A DNA stretch of 64,000 nt from Pyrenula massariospora (taxonomy: Eukaryota > Ascomycota > Eurotiomycetes > Pyrenulales > Pyrenulaceae). The position numbers and the translations under genes were made by a program. The notes under the pieces are model-generated. The model made no database searches. It was given only the letters and a program-made list of their open reading frames with translations, and had not been told where the DNA came from. Location: the NCBI GenBank assembly GCA_021030905.1, contig JAGFMI010000018.1, positions 806,001-870,000 of the forward strand. The letters run 5' to 3'. This document shows positions 1 through 11,200 of the stretch, one piece after another (the stretch's first letter is position 1; every line of letters begins with the position of its first letter).

Positions 1-1080
1 GGCCATATCATTGCGGATCCGCAGTGGTCTTGGAACCAACCTACTCAAAAAATGAGACATTGGTATACTGTGTTTGAGTCAGAACCGAAGTATGAGGCAA
101 TTCCTGAGATGGCTTCGGTTCGAGGTGGCCAACTCCGGCTGCTCAGCTCCGTTCTGCTTCAATGCACAAAACACCAAAATTTATTTGAAGTAAATATGCT
201 CGGCGGAGGTAAAGGAGAAAATCAAGCTCCGAGTGGTGAAGAAAATGAGAACATGACGAAGCGCGATTTCGTTAAAGCTTTTAGGGTGCTCTATCAGTAC
301 ATTGAGAAGCGACGGAAATCTAGTAACGCTGTGAGGAACGAAGCCCAACGACCGAAATCGGTACTGAACCACGGCGCCGCAGCAGCCGAGACTAATGCAG
401 TAACGAAGTCTGTCACTGAGCCTCGGGGAAAGATTGTTGGCGATCTCCTCAATAGCGCGTTACATTAGGACTCTTGAAGACAAAGAAATGCGCACCGACT
501 TTTCCATGCGAGACGCGTTGTCAGACGTGGCGCAAGATAAGTTCAAAATTCTTAGCTGCAAGGTAGATCACTTTCAGAGATTTACATCATTTCTACTAAT
601 TTTCGCACACCATCTAGGAGATCAAATCCATTGGGGCTACCGCTGCGCAACCTGGTGTTAGGTGAAGATTGCTTCTTAGAGGTGATAAAATGTGGCTTGC
701 CTGGTTTTTTCCGGAAGCAGTTGGCCAAACAAAGGATCGTGTTACCAAAGAGCTGATGTACTGTCACGATGTTTGAAACTTGCGATGACTAATGACTCAG
801 CCCTGAAATGACTCTCTTTACTAGGGGTTTACCCTATGAAGGCGTATCGCTTCGTTGCTGCATCTATGAGCATTCGCCATACGCTTCTTGAGACCAGACA
901 GCTCTTGACTTTCATCCTCCACGACCGCGAAGCATGCTGTCTACACCTTACACACATCGTATAGTTGGAATATCTCGTGCTTGTGTCCTAGAACGTTGAA
1001 CAAAACTCGCTTTCCGTTTCCTTTTGATCCAGTCGGCCAGCTTTCTTGAGACCATTTGGATTTCTATTCAGTATCTGAGT
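1..1080. other. Left edge, no convincing gene
   Basis: An ATG-started frame of 138 codons lies at 52-468 on the plus strand, but it has no recognisable domain, signal peptide or repeat and ends in basic, low-information sequence. It could be the last exon of a gene that begins outside the window, or chance. The remainder up to 1080 is the upstream region of the next gene. I see no RNA gene or repeat here. Confidence 0.3.
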
Positions 1081-2610
1081 ATGCCGAATTCGAACGACCC
1101 AGCTTGTCCAACCGGCTTTCTTTATTATACTTGCGCACCAGGAGCGGATTATCCTTCATTCTCTGGCTGTTGCTCGCACGATGCTTGTCGGGCTGGCAGC
1201 TGCCCCGATGCAGTTCCTACGATACCGAAAAGTAGGTCGGGGGGCGCAACACCAACATGCACCCTCACCATATCCGTTGTTGCGGCTTCAAATGCAAAAC
1301 CTTCTATGATAAGTAATTCTAACTTTTCTAAAGCCATTTCGAGTTCAGGTGCACCCACAACGACCATCTACACCCCATCAACGACGTCGTCTTCGTCTGG
1401 AACCAGTATTATTATTCCATCGCCGACAACAACTCCATCTACCTCGACCCGGGCATCTACTGTCTCACCGCCGTCTACTTCAAGTTTAACATCCGCAACA
1501 TCTACTAGGGGTACATCGTCAAGTCAGGCATCCCCAACGCATACGCCGCCACCTCAGGTGAGACCTATGACAAAAACCAGCACGATTTCCTTGATCCATG
1601 CTTCAAGTCACCCCAACCAGTCACATCATTCAAACGCCACTAACTCGAACCAGCCACATCAGGGAGCGATCATTGGGAGCGCGATAGGTGGAACGGCGTT
1701 GGCGGCTGTGATTGCAACACTGGTGTACGTCTGCTGTCGAAAGAAGTTCAAGGCTCGTTTGAAGATCAAGCGCGGAAAGAAGGAAGATGAAAAGGACCAC
1801 TACCACGAAGACAGAATGGCATTTTCTCAAAGTGGGCGCAACACAGAAGCTTTTGTTCGAGGCCACCCCGACAGTCCGGTAGTGGAATATGGAGGTTCGT
1901 TCAGATATCCGCGACAGAACACTGCTACACCAACTCCACAGCACTGGCTATGAGAAAAGGAAATAGTTGACAACCGAAAAGCAGATCTAAACCGAACATT
2001 ATCCACCAAGGAATTTGGCGCTAGTCGAATATCATCACGTAATTCGAACACGGAAGGTTTTCTAGAGATGGAAGCGCCCAGGCTTTCAAAAGCAGAAAGC
2101 ATGCCAGAATTGCCCAATGACACCCCGAAATACCGCCTGCCAGAATTGCCTCCTGAGCCTTCCCGAGAACTCATCAATCCGCCGGACAAACAACCTCCAC
2201 AGATGCGCTTTGCGCATAAACCCAAAACTCCAAGCCGCCTGTCCACTGTATCTGCAGCAAGCTCACAATCATCGTTAGGAATTCGACATGCTAACCCATC
2301 GCAAATCAACACAACCTCTGCACAGTTCCTTAATCGCACAAGAGCCTCACACGAAACGATCACACCCGACGGAGCAGTGCTGCGGAGCAACCTTAATCTT
2401 TCTGACAGCGCTGTCGATCAAAGGAGGAAGAACCGTCACGCAATGAGCTTCATGAGTTACGACGATGGTGCGAAATCGATCAAGTCGCAGGATGGCGCCT
2501 TGGAAAATACCCTGCCTTCATCGACCCAACCGAATTTTAGCGTGCCGTCCATTTGTATCAATGACGAGTGGAATCATGGGTTCGACTTTGGAGAACGGAA
2601 TCGTGGATGA
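1081..2610 (+). CDS. Cys-rich single-pass membrane protein, frame interrupted by one TGA
   Basis: Start chosen at the ATG at 1081 (MPNSNDPACPTGF). The N-terminus carries a compact cysteine module (CPTGFLYYTC, then SGCC, CRAGSC) known from many fungal plasma-membrane proteins of unknown role. A long Ser/Thr/Pro-rich stalk follows, then a glycine-alanine-valine membrane helix near residues 196-219, then a basic stop-transfer tail (CCRKKFKARLK). No classical signal peptide is visible, so topology rests on the single helix. The frame hits TGA at 1951 but continues open and in the same frame to 2610, with a proline/serine-rich cytosolic tail typical of this class. A 72-nt in-frame intron (1895-1966, GTTCGT...AATAG) would remove the stop and give about 485 residues. 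Otherwise the protein ends at residue 290 or the allele is broken. It may be a surface sensor or wall-anchoring protein; no function can be assigned. Confidence 0.6.
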
Positions 2611-3184
2611 GACTCTGCAAGAACCGTAGAATCATTTAGAAGGATGTTTGGCGTTGTGGCCGCGGCCGACTGATGATGGTTTTGCGGGTTAATGAGAAGC
2701 TTCGGGGATTTGGTTCTGTCTCTTTTACTTTATTTCCAAGGCGATCATATATACATCTGGAACTTCTGCTGCAAACACGGTTTCGCATAGCAAACGGTTA
2801 TTTCAAGTTCGATTGCTCAGTTGAAAGAAGCAAAGATAGCAATATGATGTACTAGTAAACTTTAATCAATGACGCAGAAGGCGCACTCCTTTCGGGATCT
2901 TGGTCAGCGGTTCCACACCAATCTTGCTTTTGGCCAAAGCCGACGAATGTCGCTGATATTTAAATAACTACTAGGAGAAGTCACATTTCGTAGGTAGTAT
3001 CTCTTTGAATATTTAATTTCGAAGCTAGAGCTTTGTCGGATGGTGATGTCATGTTGTCTTTGAATAGACTCCTTGTTAGGCCTCACGAATAGTGGATACT
3101 GGTTTGAAAAGTTTCACAGCAAACCATTGCACGAATATAATTTCCTTTCAGCAAAAGGGACGTCTCATCCATCGAAGAGAAAAA
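2611..3184. other. Intergenic, no gene seen
   Basis: This lies between the membrane protein and the hydrolase. Short frames only, moderately AT-rich. It presumably holds the terminator of the former and the promoter of the latter. No repeat or RNA gene was noticed. Confidence 0.5.
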
Positions 3185-4348
3185 ATGGCACAGGTAGATT
3201 CGACTGTGCCCGACGCCGCTGAAACAAAGACTGAGGAGCCGACAATAACTCATGAGCCCTTGTCGCCACCAGGCTCAAAGATCCAGACAGATCATCGCAC
3301 CAAGACATCAATACGTACATCTCTTTTCCATCATCTTGCCCGGGCTATCCGTCCACACCTTGTCAACGGATCAGGCAAGCCATTTCCGCCTGGGTCTCCG
3401 CAGCTGCCAGTAGATTCGGTTGCCCGCAAGAAGTGCAACGTCCGTGAATACAAGGTAAGAGATTGCTGGCTCTACGAACTTCGACCAAAGGACTTGAAGA
3501 ATCGTGAAGCTGTCGTGAATACACGATCTTCACGGGAAGGTGAAACGAAACCCCACGAAAGCAACAGAGATGAAGAGCAGACACAGCCTGCGGACGGACA
3601 CCTAGATCACGATAAGGGACCTCGACATATCTTGTACTATTTCGCAGGAGGAGGGTTCTCCTCTCCTCCTACTCCCGAGCACTGGCGCTTCTTCACCAAG
3701 CTAAGCACCCGTTTACCTGAGTATCGTCTCGTTATCGTGAGCTATCCACTCGCTCCCAATTCTCCAGCTCCAGTGTCAATACCCATTCTGCAAAGTCTTC
3801 TCGAGTCACTCCTGGAAGATGCGCACACTCAAGGGCACGCAATAACACTAGCTGGTGACTCAGCTGGCGGAAATCTCGCCCTAGTCCTTGGTATTGACGC
3901 CGTTACCCGCAAATTGCAAGGCTGCGAGAAGCTGCGAAACTTGATGGCCATTTGTCCTGTCGTTGACTTGCGTAACAATCACCCAGACATGTCATCAGTG
4001 GACATGTTCGATCCACTGCTCACGGCAAAATTCACGGATGAAGTCGCAGTAAGATGGGCCGACAAATGGCCACGAGATCATCCCATGCTCTCCCCTGTCT
4101 TTGCAGACCTTGAGCCGCTGGTGGCTCAGGGAGTGCAGGTTCATGGAGTAGTTGCCGATCGAGACGTGCTGAGCCCGGACACGGTGGTTTTCAAGAAGAA
4201 ATGTGAGAAAGTGGGCATTAGCGGCGAGTGGCTCGAATGGGAGAAGATGATGCATTGTTTTCCACTGGCTGGCGCATATGGGAAAGTCTTTCCGGAGAGC
4301 TGGGAAGGTCTGGAGTGGATCATTGAGGTCCTGCACAGACACTTTTGA
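3185..4348 (+). CDS. Alpha/beta hydrolase (hormone-sensitive-lipase / steryl-acetyl-hydrolase type)
   Basis: The 387-residue intronless protein starts at the ATG at 3185, in a strong context (AAAAAATGGCA). The frame is open further upstream but only with a non-ATG start. Serine hydrolase hallmarks are visible in order: an oxyanion-hole motif YFAGGGF at about residues 152-158 (the HGGG position of the HSL family), the nucleophile elbow GDSAGG with Ser226, a candidate acid at Asp325 or Asp327 (VVADRD) and the base His357 (MMHCFP). About 100 disordered charged residues separate a short N-terminal block from the catalytic core. There is no signal peptide, so it is probably cytosolic or on internal membranes. 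It should cleave a carboxyl ester such as a short-chain acyl or sterol ester, but the substrate cannot be read from sequence. Neighbours are unrelated. Confidence 0.85.
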   Translation: MAQVDSTVPDAAETKTEEPTITHEPLSPPGSKIQTDHRTKTSIRTSLFHHLARAIRPHLVNGSGKPFPPGSPQLPVDSVARKKCNVREYKVRDCWLYELRPKDLKNREAVVNTRSSREGETKPHESNRDEEQTQPADGHLDHDKGPRHILYYFAGGGFSSPPTPEHWRFFTKLSTRLPEYRLVIVSYPLAPNSPAPVSIPILQSLLESLLEDAHTQGHAITLAGDSAGGNLALVLGIDAVTRKLQGCEKLRNLMAICPVVDLRNNHPDMSSVDMFDPLLTAKFTDEVAVRWADKWPRDHPMLSPVFADLEPLVAQGVQVHGVVADRDVLSPDTVVFKKKCEKVGISGEWLEWEKMMHCFPLAGAYGKVFPESWEGLEWIIEVLHRHF

Positions 4349-5082
4349 AGTAATCGATCCCGGTTTGAAAATGTTCAAGCCTGGATTCCCATAGTGCCAA
4401 CGTCCCAATGGCTGGCATGAGAAAGTCTCTACTTCGTGTACTGACATTCTTGATGCAACCTTCGGCGCCGGTGACAGGTCGTATATTTTTTGAGGCAATT
4501 CACAGACAATCTCGATTATAGCACCTAAATTCCGGATTCGTCTTGCCACCAGAGCACAAGAAAACTCAAACGAAAATTTCCAACTTCAAAGAGGCCGACG
4601 CGAAGGAATTTGTATTCCTCGAATCATCTGTAAGAAGTCAAACAAGATGTCTTGATTCTAGACCAACCTAAAGCAAAGTCTGGACTGCCGCCCAGGCGTT
4701 GATATGCCGTGCAACCTATCATTCTCACACTTGGGATTTGTGAGAATCCGCGTGGGATATCCATGGCAATTTCAAGCTTGAAACTCCACATAGTCTTTCC
4801 TGTTGCGGTCATAGTCTTCACGTTGAATGGTTACTGTGTATTATTTGCATATAGAAAACCGGGTGGAAGGCGGGCACCTATGCAATCACGTGATATGGCT
4901 TAAACAAATGCTCGTCGGCTCCCCATCCACTCAGAAAAGTGGGTTCGACAAAGCCACTTCCAACGGCGGGAAATGACGTAGGCGCGCCTCAAGAGCTACG
5001 CGTTCTCCGACGTTGCTCTCTAGGTATATCTTATGATCGTATGCTCTACTGGTAATCTTCTTTCGACTCTGTTGTCCTGACC
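4349..5082. other. Intergenic, no gene seen
   Basis: About 730 bases between two plus-strand genes, with only short, composition-neutral frames on both strands. It probably contains the promoter of the downstream proline-rich gene. No repeat was found. Confidence 0.5.
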
Positions 5083-7131
5083 ATGGATCCTCAAAATAAC
5101 CCCCCATATCCAGTGTCACCTACAGAAGCCGCACATCTTCCAGCGACCAACCCGTGGTCTACAGAAACTTCCTCCCAAGCTGCGAAGCAAGAATATGCTC
5201 CTGCCGAGCTTCCCTCATACCCAACTATAGAACGCAAACCATTGCCTCAAAATGCTTCTACTGCTATCCATGAAAAGGTTCCTGAACCTTTAAAAGCTGG
5301 TCCTCAGCAATCTTTCCAACAACCGCCACCACCGAACTCAGTTCCAATACATACAACTGAGCAAGCTCCTCCAGCAGCTGGCTATGGACAAACCTACTCA
5401 ACTCCACCTCTGCAGTATCCAAAAGACGAAGCTCTTTCACAGGTAGTTTATCAGCATCAAGAATACAATCCGCCGCCGCCGCCGCCTCATCCAAGTGAAG
5501 CCCCTCATCCCTCGACAGCCTATCCTCAACAGGACTATGTCCCGGCCTCACAACATCAGTCCGAGCCAATTCCTCCACCAACAACCTATGAGCATGGCGA
5601 CTTCATTCCACCACCACCGCCACCACAAACACAACACACAGAAGGAACATACTCAACGCCGCCAGACTACGAACACCATGACCTCGTGCCCCCTCCGCTC
5701 CATCCAAGCCATGCCCCTGCACCAACGGCAACCCAGAGCCAACAACCGAACGTCGTGCAAGGTCTTTCGGGCTCCTCTCTTCTGATGCCTCCAGCGCCAC
5801 CTCCCCGCCGTATCAGCTATCAGGGCGACAGAGACATCTCAGACCCTCTTCACTACACTCGCGACCCAAAAAAGCTTATTGCCTACCTCGTCCCCTTACC
5901 AAAACCGTCGATACCTAATGCTGAAGCAATCCCTACACGCTTCCTCATCTATACACCCCCCGCCCCGCCCTTGTACGCCCCACCCGAAGGCTCTAAAGAA
6001 GGCAAGGTCCATAAAGTGCAGCGAAAGTGGGAGACTGAAGTGCGAGAAGCAAAAGCTAGCAAGGCAAAGGTCACAAGCTGGAAGGGAATCAAAAGCCGCG
6101 CCACCAAAGGCATAAATTGGGGTATGGGGGCAGTCAAAGACAGCAACCTCGAGTTCCTCAATCGCGTGCCCCCATCCGCCAAGGCCACATCCACTGACAA
6201 AACCAAGTCTTACGATCAGCCCCACGACTCACACGCCGATGACGGCCACGAAGAAGGTCCAACGACCTCGAAAACAGTCGGCCTAGAGGAAATGGTGCTC
6301 ATATATCCTTCTGATTTCCCGGAGACGCAAGAACAGATCCGCCAGGAGTTTGTAGACAGTATGCTGCGAACGAAGTCAAAGGCCCAACGAGATGCTATCA
6401 TTGCAACGGGTCTGTGGCCGGTAGCATTGACGATCGATATTCTTGCCGGGCCGTTTGGCGGGTTGGCTGAGATCGACGGTGTCTGGGCGTATGCGAGCAT
6501 CCGTGGCGCAAAGACGGCCAGAAGTGTGACAAAAAGGCTGGCGAGTACGGGTGAGGCCGATGGACACAAAGATGGGGAGCGATACGAGCCACCAACAACA
6601 AACCCAGATCAACTAGGAGACAAGAAGTCATCAGCCGCTCAAGACTCCCTAGACGACATGTACGGTCCTTCTAACGCTACATTGGCCATGGAGAAAGCAT
6701 CTCTGCAGGACCCCGCCACCAACGCCCAAACACCAACCCCTCCCCCTCCCTCAACCGAAAAACTAGACGACAAGGGTCCCAAACTGAAACTAACCTTCAC
6801 CCCCTCCCCCCGCGTGACCCTCCTTACCCGCTACCTCGCCGCCGAATGCAACAAAGCCAACCCCAAGCTCTTCCCCAAGTTCGTCCACGCGCCCGTCGAG
6901 TCGGACATTATCTCGGCCATAGGGTGGTCGCCGAGCCAGACGGGCGGGCAGACGCGGAACTGGGAGGACGAGCAGTGGGAATTGAGCGAGGTGAAGGATG
7001 ATTTTCGACAGGTATTCGGGAAGGGGGCGAAGGAGTGGGGAAAGTGGGTGAAGAGTTGGGAGAGGAAGATTGAAAAGGAGCAGGAGAAGCAGAGGGGGGA
7101 GAGGATGGCGGATAGGGAGTTGGGGACGTAG
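5083..7131 (+). CDS. Proline-rich N-terminus plus conserved fungal domain, unknown function
   Basis: One open frame of 682 codons from the ATG at 5083. Residues 1 to about 250 are low complexity, rich in Pro, Gln, His and Tyr with runs such as PPPPPP, probably disordered and able to bind SH3 or WW partners. A conserved-looking part begins near residue 262 (LIAYLVPLPKPS) and includes a lysine/tryptophan-rich helix and a hydrophobic stretch around residues 440-470 (LWPVALTIDILAGPFGGL) that could be membrane-associated. The C-terminus is strongly charged and probably helical. The arrangement faintly recalls the mitochondrial K+/H+-exchange-related family (Mit_KHE1), but this is only a guess. The last 200 nt change from C-ending to G-ending codons, a pattern shared with other genes here. 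The gene is clearly coding; its function is unassigned. Confidence 0.7.
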   Translation: MDPQNNPPYPVSPTEAAHLPATNPWSTETSSQAAKQEYAPAELPSYPTIERKPLPQNASTAIHEKVPEPLKAGPQQSFQQPPPPNSVPIHTTEQAPPAAGYGQTYSTPPLQYPKDEALSQVVYQHQEYNPPPPPPHPSEAPHPSTAYPQQDYVPASQHQSEPIPPPTTYEHGDFIPPPPPPQTQHTEGTYSTPPDYEHHDLVPPPLHPSHAPAPTATQSQQPNVVQGLSGSSLLMPPAPPPRRISYQGDRDISDPLHYTRDPKKLIAYLVPLPKPSIPNAEAIPTRFLIYTPPAPPLYAPPEGSKEGKVHKVQRKWETEVREAKASKAKVTSWKGIKSRATKGINWGMGAVKDSNLEFLNRVPPSAKATSTDKTKSYDQPHDSHADDGHEEGPTTSKTVGLEEMVLIYPSDFPETQEQIRQEFVDSMLRTKSKAQRDAIIATGLWPVALTIDILAGPFGGLAEIDGVWAYASIRGAKTARSVTKRLASTGEADGHKDGERYEPPTTNPDQLGDKKSSAAQDSLDDMYGPSNATLAMEKASLQDPATNAQTPTPPPPSTEKLDDKGPKLKLTFTPSPRVTLLTRYLAAECNKANPKLFPKFVHAPVESDIISAIGWSPSQTGGQTRNWEDEQWELSEVKDDFRQVFGKGAKEWGKWVKSWERKIEKEQEKQRGERMADRELGT

Positions 7132-7297
7132 ATGTGGGGAGGAGGTGAAGTTTGGGGGGAGCCTAGGGGAATGGAAGGCGTGCTTTTTTGTGCGGGATGG
7201 GGATCGGGATCGGGTGGTGATGATACTGCGATACCCATTCTGGAGTCTCTGCATTACACGGTACGATTGTCATGAAATAGAATGTAGGCATATTATG

Positions 7298-7568
7298 GAA
7301 ACGGATAGGTGGCATTCGGCCCATCCAATTTTTGCGCTGAAAGGTGCATTATTTCGAACCAATCCCTGTAAACATCTCTATAAGCATCCCTATAAGCCGT
7401 CCCTATAAACTGTCCCCAAAAGCTACCTCTGTAAAATGCCCCCATAAACTTTATTTATAAATATCTTTCTAAGCCTCGATAATAATGCACCTTATACATA
7501 CGCGACAATTTCCTTGAGATATAATTGATCCAAAAATTTGGATCGGCCGGATGCCACCTATCGGCTTC
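7298..7568. mobile_element. MITE-like element with imperfect TIRs and 12-bp direct-repeat flanks
   Basis: A 271-bp segment bounded by inverted repeats of about 36 bp. The left arm starts near 7298 and the right arm ends at 7568; both share the core ATAGGTGGCAT and a CGATCC/CCATCC-AATTTTT inner end, with a few mismatches. The 12-bp sequence TGTAGGCATATT occurs just outside on both sides (7283-7294 and 7569-7580), as expected for a target-site duplication. A second inner inverted block (AATAATGCACCTT) and several CCCTATAA-like units lie inside. There is no coding capacity, so it is non-autonomous. The flank length would fit a Mutator-like mobiliser, which is inference only. Confidence 0.65.
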
Positions 7569-7756
7569 TGTAGGCATATTTAATTTTCCTGGGCTAGATA
7601 GGTAGATAGGGTAGAGTGAAGACCCCCGGTCGTCCTATAATTGATAGTAAGCAGACGGTCCCAACAATGTCGCGCATGTTCTCACGATTTCGCTGTCATC
7701 GAGGACGGGACAGTCGGTAGACGTATGCCTATGGGAATCCTCAGAGATCTCTTGCA

Positions 7757-7773
7757 GTGTGTGTGTGTGTGTG
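7757..7773. repeat. GT dinucleotide microsatellite
   Basis: A run of about eight GT units (GTGTGTGTGTGTGTGT) in intergenic DNA downstream of the STAND gene. No function is suggested. Confidence 0.8.
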
Positions 7774-8256
7774 TATGCATACAGTGTTTCGGTAACTAAT
7801 TTTGGGTTTGTTGACGGACGTCTCGAAGAATTCCACAAGAGTAGACGCCCAACACGCTTTGGAGGAGCTCTAACCGCTGTTTCTCGGATATCCGTCACGT
7901 CAACGAGCGCTCCTTGGGGATCTGGCGCTGGGTGGGAATGGTAGATGGCCTCAAAGAGCTGTGTCTCTCGGACGTTTCGGTCTGCTTGTGTGATGGATAG
8001 GGTTTTGATCCGAGTGATAAGAGGATAGGACGTGAACCCGTTAGCAATGAGGCGCCGCCTCCGGCAAGTCCGATCAAGTCGATTGCTAAGCTTTTTGACG
8101 ATAGGAGTTCTTCTCTTGCTAGAGAAGTGGGTCAATCATTGCTTCAGACTTGGTAAGCCAGAACGCACAGAGCTTTCCGAACGTAAGTCCACGAAGAAAT
8201 CGGAACGCATCCGACCGACTCCCGAGAAATCATCCAAAAGAGTACCCTGGAAACCG

Positions 8257-11200
8257 TCATTCCTCATAGAAAATCTTCACCTCAGCACGGTGCAGCAGAT
8301 TCGCCCAAGCCTGCCAATCCTGCGCCTTGGCCACGACCGCCACGCGATCGCCCACCCTGAGATCCCTCACCAGCCTCTTCGCCTCTTCAAGATCCACCGG
8401 CCTCCTCCACTTCGACGTCCCGCTATCGTCGTGGCCCGTCTCCAGGCGCCAGGAACAGTGGTACCGGTGGGGCTTGTCGAGGCCGGTGCGGTTCCGCGAC
8501 CACTCGTACTGCAGGATGGTGCGGCCGCCGCGCACGAGGGCGAGGTCGAACCACGTGTGGCTCCAGATGTACGAGCCCCGGTCTTTCGGGTGGCCGCGGA
8601 GGTGGTCGCTGAAGCCTTGATCGCGGGCTTCGATCGTGACCTCGATGCGGGAGATGGGGAACTTGGCGTCGGGCGGGATGGGGTCGCTGACGAGGTATTG
8701 GCTTTGTTGAAGGATGACACGGTCAGCTGGATTGCCCACCTTGATGTAGTCCTGTCTGGTCTTCTCGATGCCCGTCACGATTTGCCGCTGGGATTGCACC
8801 GAGTGGACACACTCCTTCTCGTGAATGTCTGTAGAATCAAGACCAGACTGTGCGGCTCGGGCGCGCCAAAGCTTCCGACAGTTGTTTCTAGCTGATGCTC
8901 GATCGAGTGCTCGGATGCCGTTATTTTCGGTAAGATCTATCCGGGCTTTGTGTTCAAGCAATAGGTCGGCCAGCCGATCGTTATTGGCTTCCACCGCCCA
9001 ATGGAGAGCAGTTCTCCCTGCGCCGCCCTGAGCATTCACGTCCGCGCCGACGCTGAGTAGGTATTGAACGATCTCAAACTGCTGGCGACCTGCTGCATTT
9101 ACTAACGGCGTTTGTCCAAATTGATTACGTTCCTCCAGGAGAGACGGATTCCCCAAATGGTCCCAGGTCGTTTTTACCATAGGAAGAGAGTGTGTTATCA
9201 CCACTCTATGCAAAAGAGATTTTTCCACACCATTTGATAGCTGGTCATCTTTGGTGCATCCGTATAGCTTTCCAAGAATCTCAGAGTTTTTGGTTTCGAG
9301 CGCTACGTTGAGAATTTCGTTGGCGTCTGCGTCAAGTATACTTCCAGCCGAAGCTTGTAATAGTTCTGCAACACAACGCTCCCAGTTCCTAGGCCGAGTG
9401 CGTGCCGCTGCTATCAATGGTATTACTCCTGCGTTGTTTTTGACGCTTATCTGCTCCTTGGGAATATGTTTTAAGAGAGTAGGTATATGTCCTGGGGTCC
9501 CGTGATCGGCTGTGACGTGTAAGAGAGTTCGGCCGTCTCTGTCACGGAGAGTAAGATCTGTCTTTTTAAGAAGCACGCCAACAACCTCCGATGTACGTTG
9601 ACCCTGTTGTAGCGCAAGATGCAAGGGAGTCTTCCCTTGTGATTGCCTTGCTGCTGTGTCTGATCCAAGCTCAAGAAGGGCTTTGAGAGCGTTCGTCTTG
9701 CCATGTGAGGCTGTATGAAGGGGAGTGTCCTGCCATTTCTTTGTTTTTCGACTCAGAAGCTCATGCCGGTTTTCGGGCCCAGCTGCTTCCCCGAGAAGTT
9801 TGATGATCTCGCTGTGATTGTTGGCAGCTGCTTCATGAATTGCGCCATATCCATTGTCGTCCTGATGAAGAAGCAGTTCAATTTCTTGAGGCATTGATGA
9901 TATTTGTTGAAGGATTACGCGAACGACATCCCAGTGACCTTGAGAAGCTGCATCGGCGAGAGGAGATCGTCCATACCAATTATGTTGTCCCACAAGTTGT
10001 GCGGCACTATCATGATCCAAAAGACGTTCGACTACCGCTTTGTGGCCACGATAGGCCGCAGCGGCTAGATTAAACCTTTTGTCGCCATTTTCTCGTACAG
10101 GATCTGCACCATGGTCAAGCAAAATATCAACCATTTTTGGCTTGTTGGTTCGGCAGGCAATGTAGAGGGCCGAGAAGCCCGGTCGCGATGGATTGCTTGT
10201 CTTCGATGGGGAATCGGCGTGTTCATCATTTTCGCTCAGCCATTGGTCTGCTGTATCTTGTAGGTTGAAATAGGTCAAAAGGTGAATGGCGGGAAGTAGT
10301 GGTCCAGCTTTCCGTTTAAGAACATCCCAGCAAGATTCGTCCCATATGTCAAGGCTTTTGAGCGTTGGTTGCATTGCTAGTGTTACAGTGTTGAGGAATC
10401 TTGGCTCCCGTAAGAGTTTCAAGACCGAAACAGAATGACGGCCACCTGATGTCCCTTCCTCCAGGAGATTCTCTTCACCTCTCTCCATATGCCAGCCCCA
10501 GTTCTGGGCTGCATATTCCAGTAATGAAAATTTCTCTGTGTGCGCCTCCCACTCCTTCTTTGTCGTACAATGAACTCTATGGATTTTCGGATCGAGATAC
10601 TGAAGACATACTTTTGCAATGTGTGTGTGAGGATCAAGGTCACTCTGTGGATCTTTAAGATGTCGTCGCTGGTTGTCGGGATCTTCACAATAATCTTGAA
10701 TTGCCTTATGCACCTGAATGGTATTCGTTTCTCTGTCAATATTCAAAAAATATCCTGTGGATTCGATTATGCGCTGAAGGCTGAACTTGGAAGCACTGTT
10801 CTGAACAGATTCCGCCCCTTGCCTGGGATTGAAGGCTAGAGCGTGCTGAATCTCAGGAACCGTGAGGGTTCGGCTTGCAAGAATAGCCCAACGTAGCGTT
10901 TTAGTACCTATCTCAGCATCTTGACCACTATACTGTGCCTTGACCCTTTCCATAGCCTCTGCAAGCAACTGGTCTAGGCTGCTGTTGTCGGACATTTTCT
11001 CGAGCAGATGCTTTAAGTTGTCCGCATCGTGCGCATGTTTCAAAGAATTGAGATGTAGTTCGGCGCAAAGAAAATTGTGACTTGCTGCCCGCACTATTTT
11101 TTCTATCATAAGTTCTCGGTCTTTTTTGTCCTTAACAGCATTTGGGAGCGCAGATGCTTCTACCCACTCGTATCGATCCTTTGCACCAATGTGTCCGAGT

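Larger units (their letters stand above)
7132..8256. other. Convergent 3' region with MITE-like element and (GT)n run
   Basis: This lies between the 3' ends of a plus-strand and a minus-strand gene. It holds the inverted-repeat element described separately (7298-7568) and a short GT dinucleotide run near 7757-7773. Remaining frames are short and look non-coding. Confidence 0.6.

Noticed and set aside
7635-8135. 166-codon minus-strand frame beyond the STAND stop
   Set aside because: Spans the GT microsatellite as a His/Thr run and has no family resemblance.
8032-8895. 287-codon plus-strand frame opposite the STAND gene 3' end
   Set aside because: It is antisense to a well supported coding region and its residues reflect the complementary codon bias (Arg/Val/Ala-rich); no domain.
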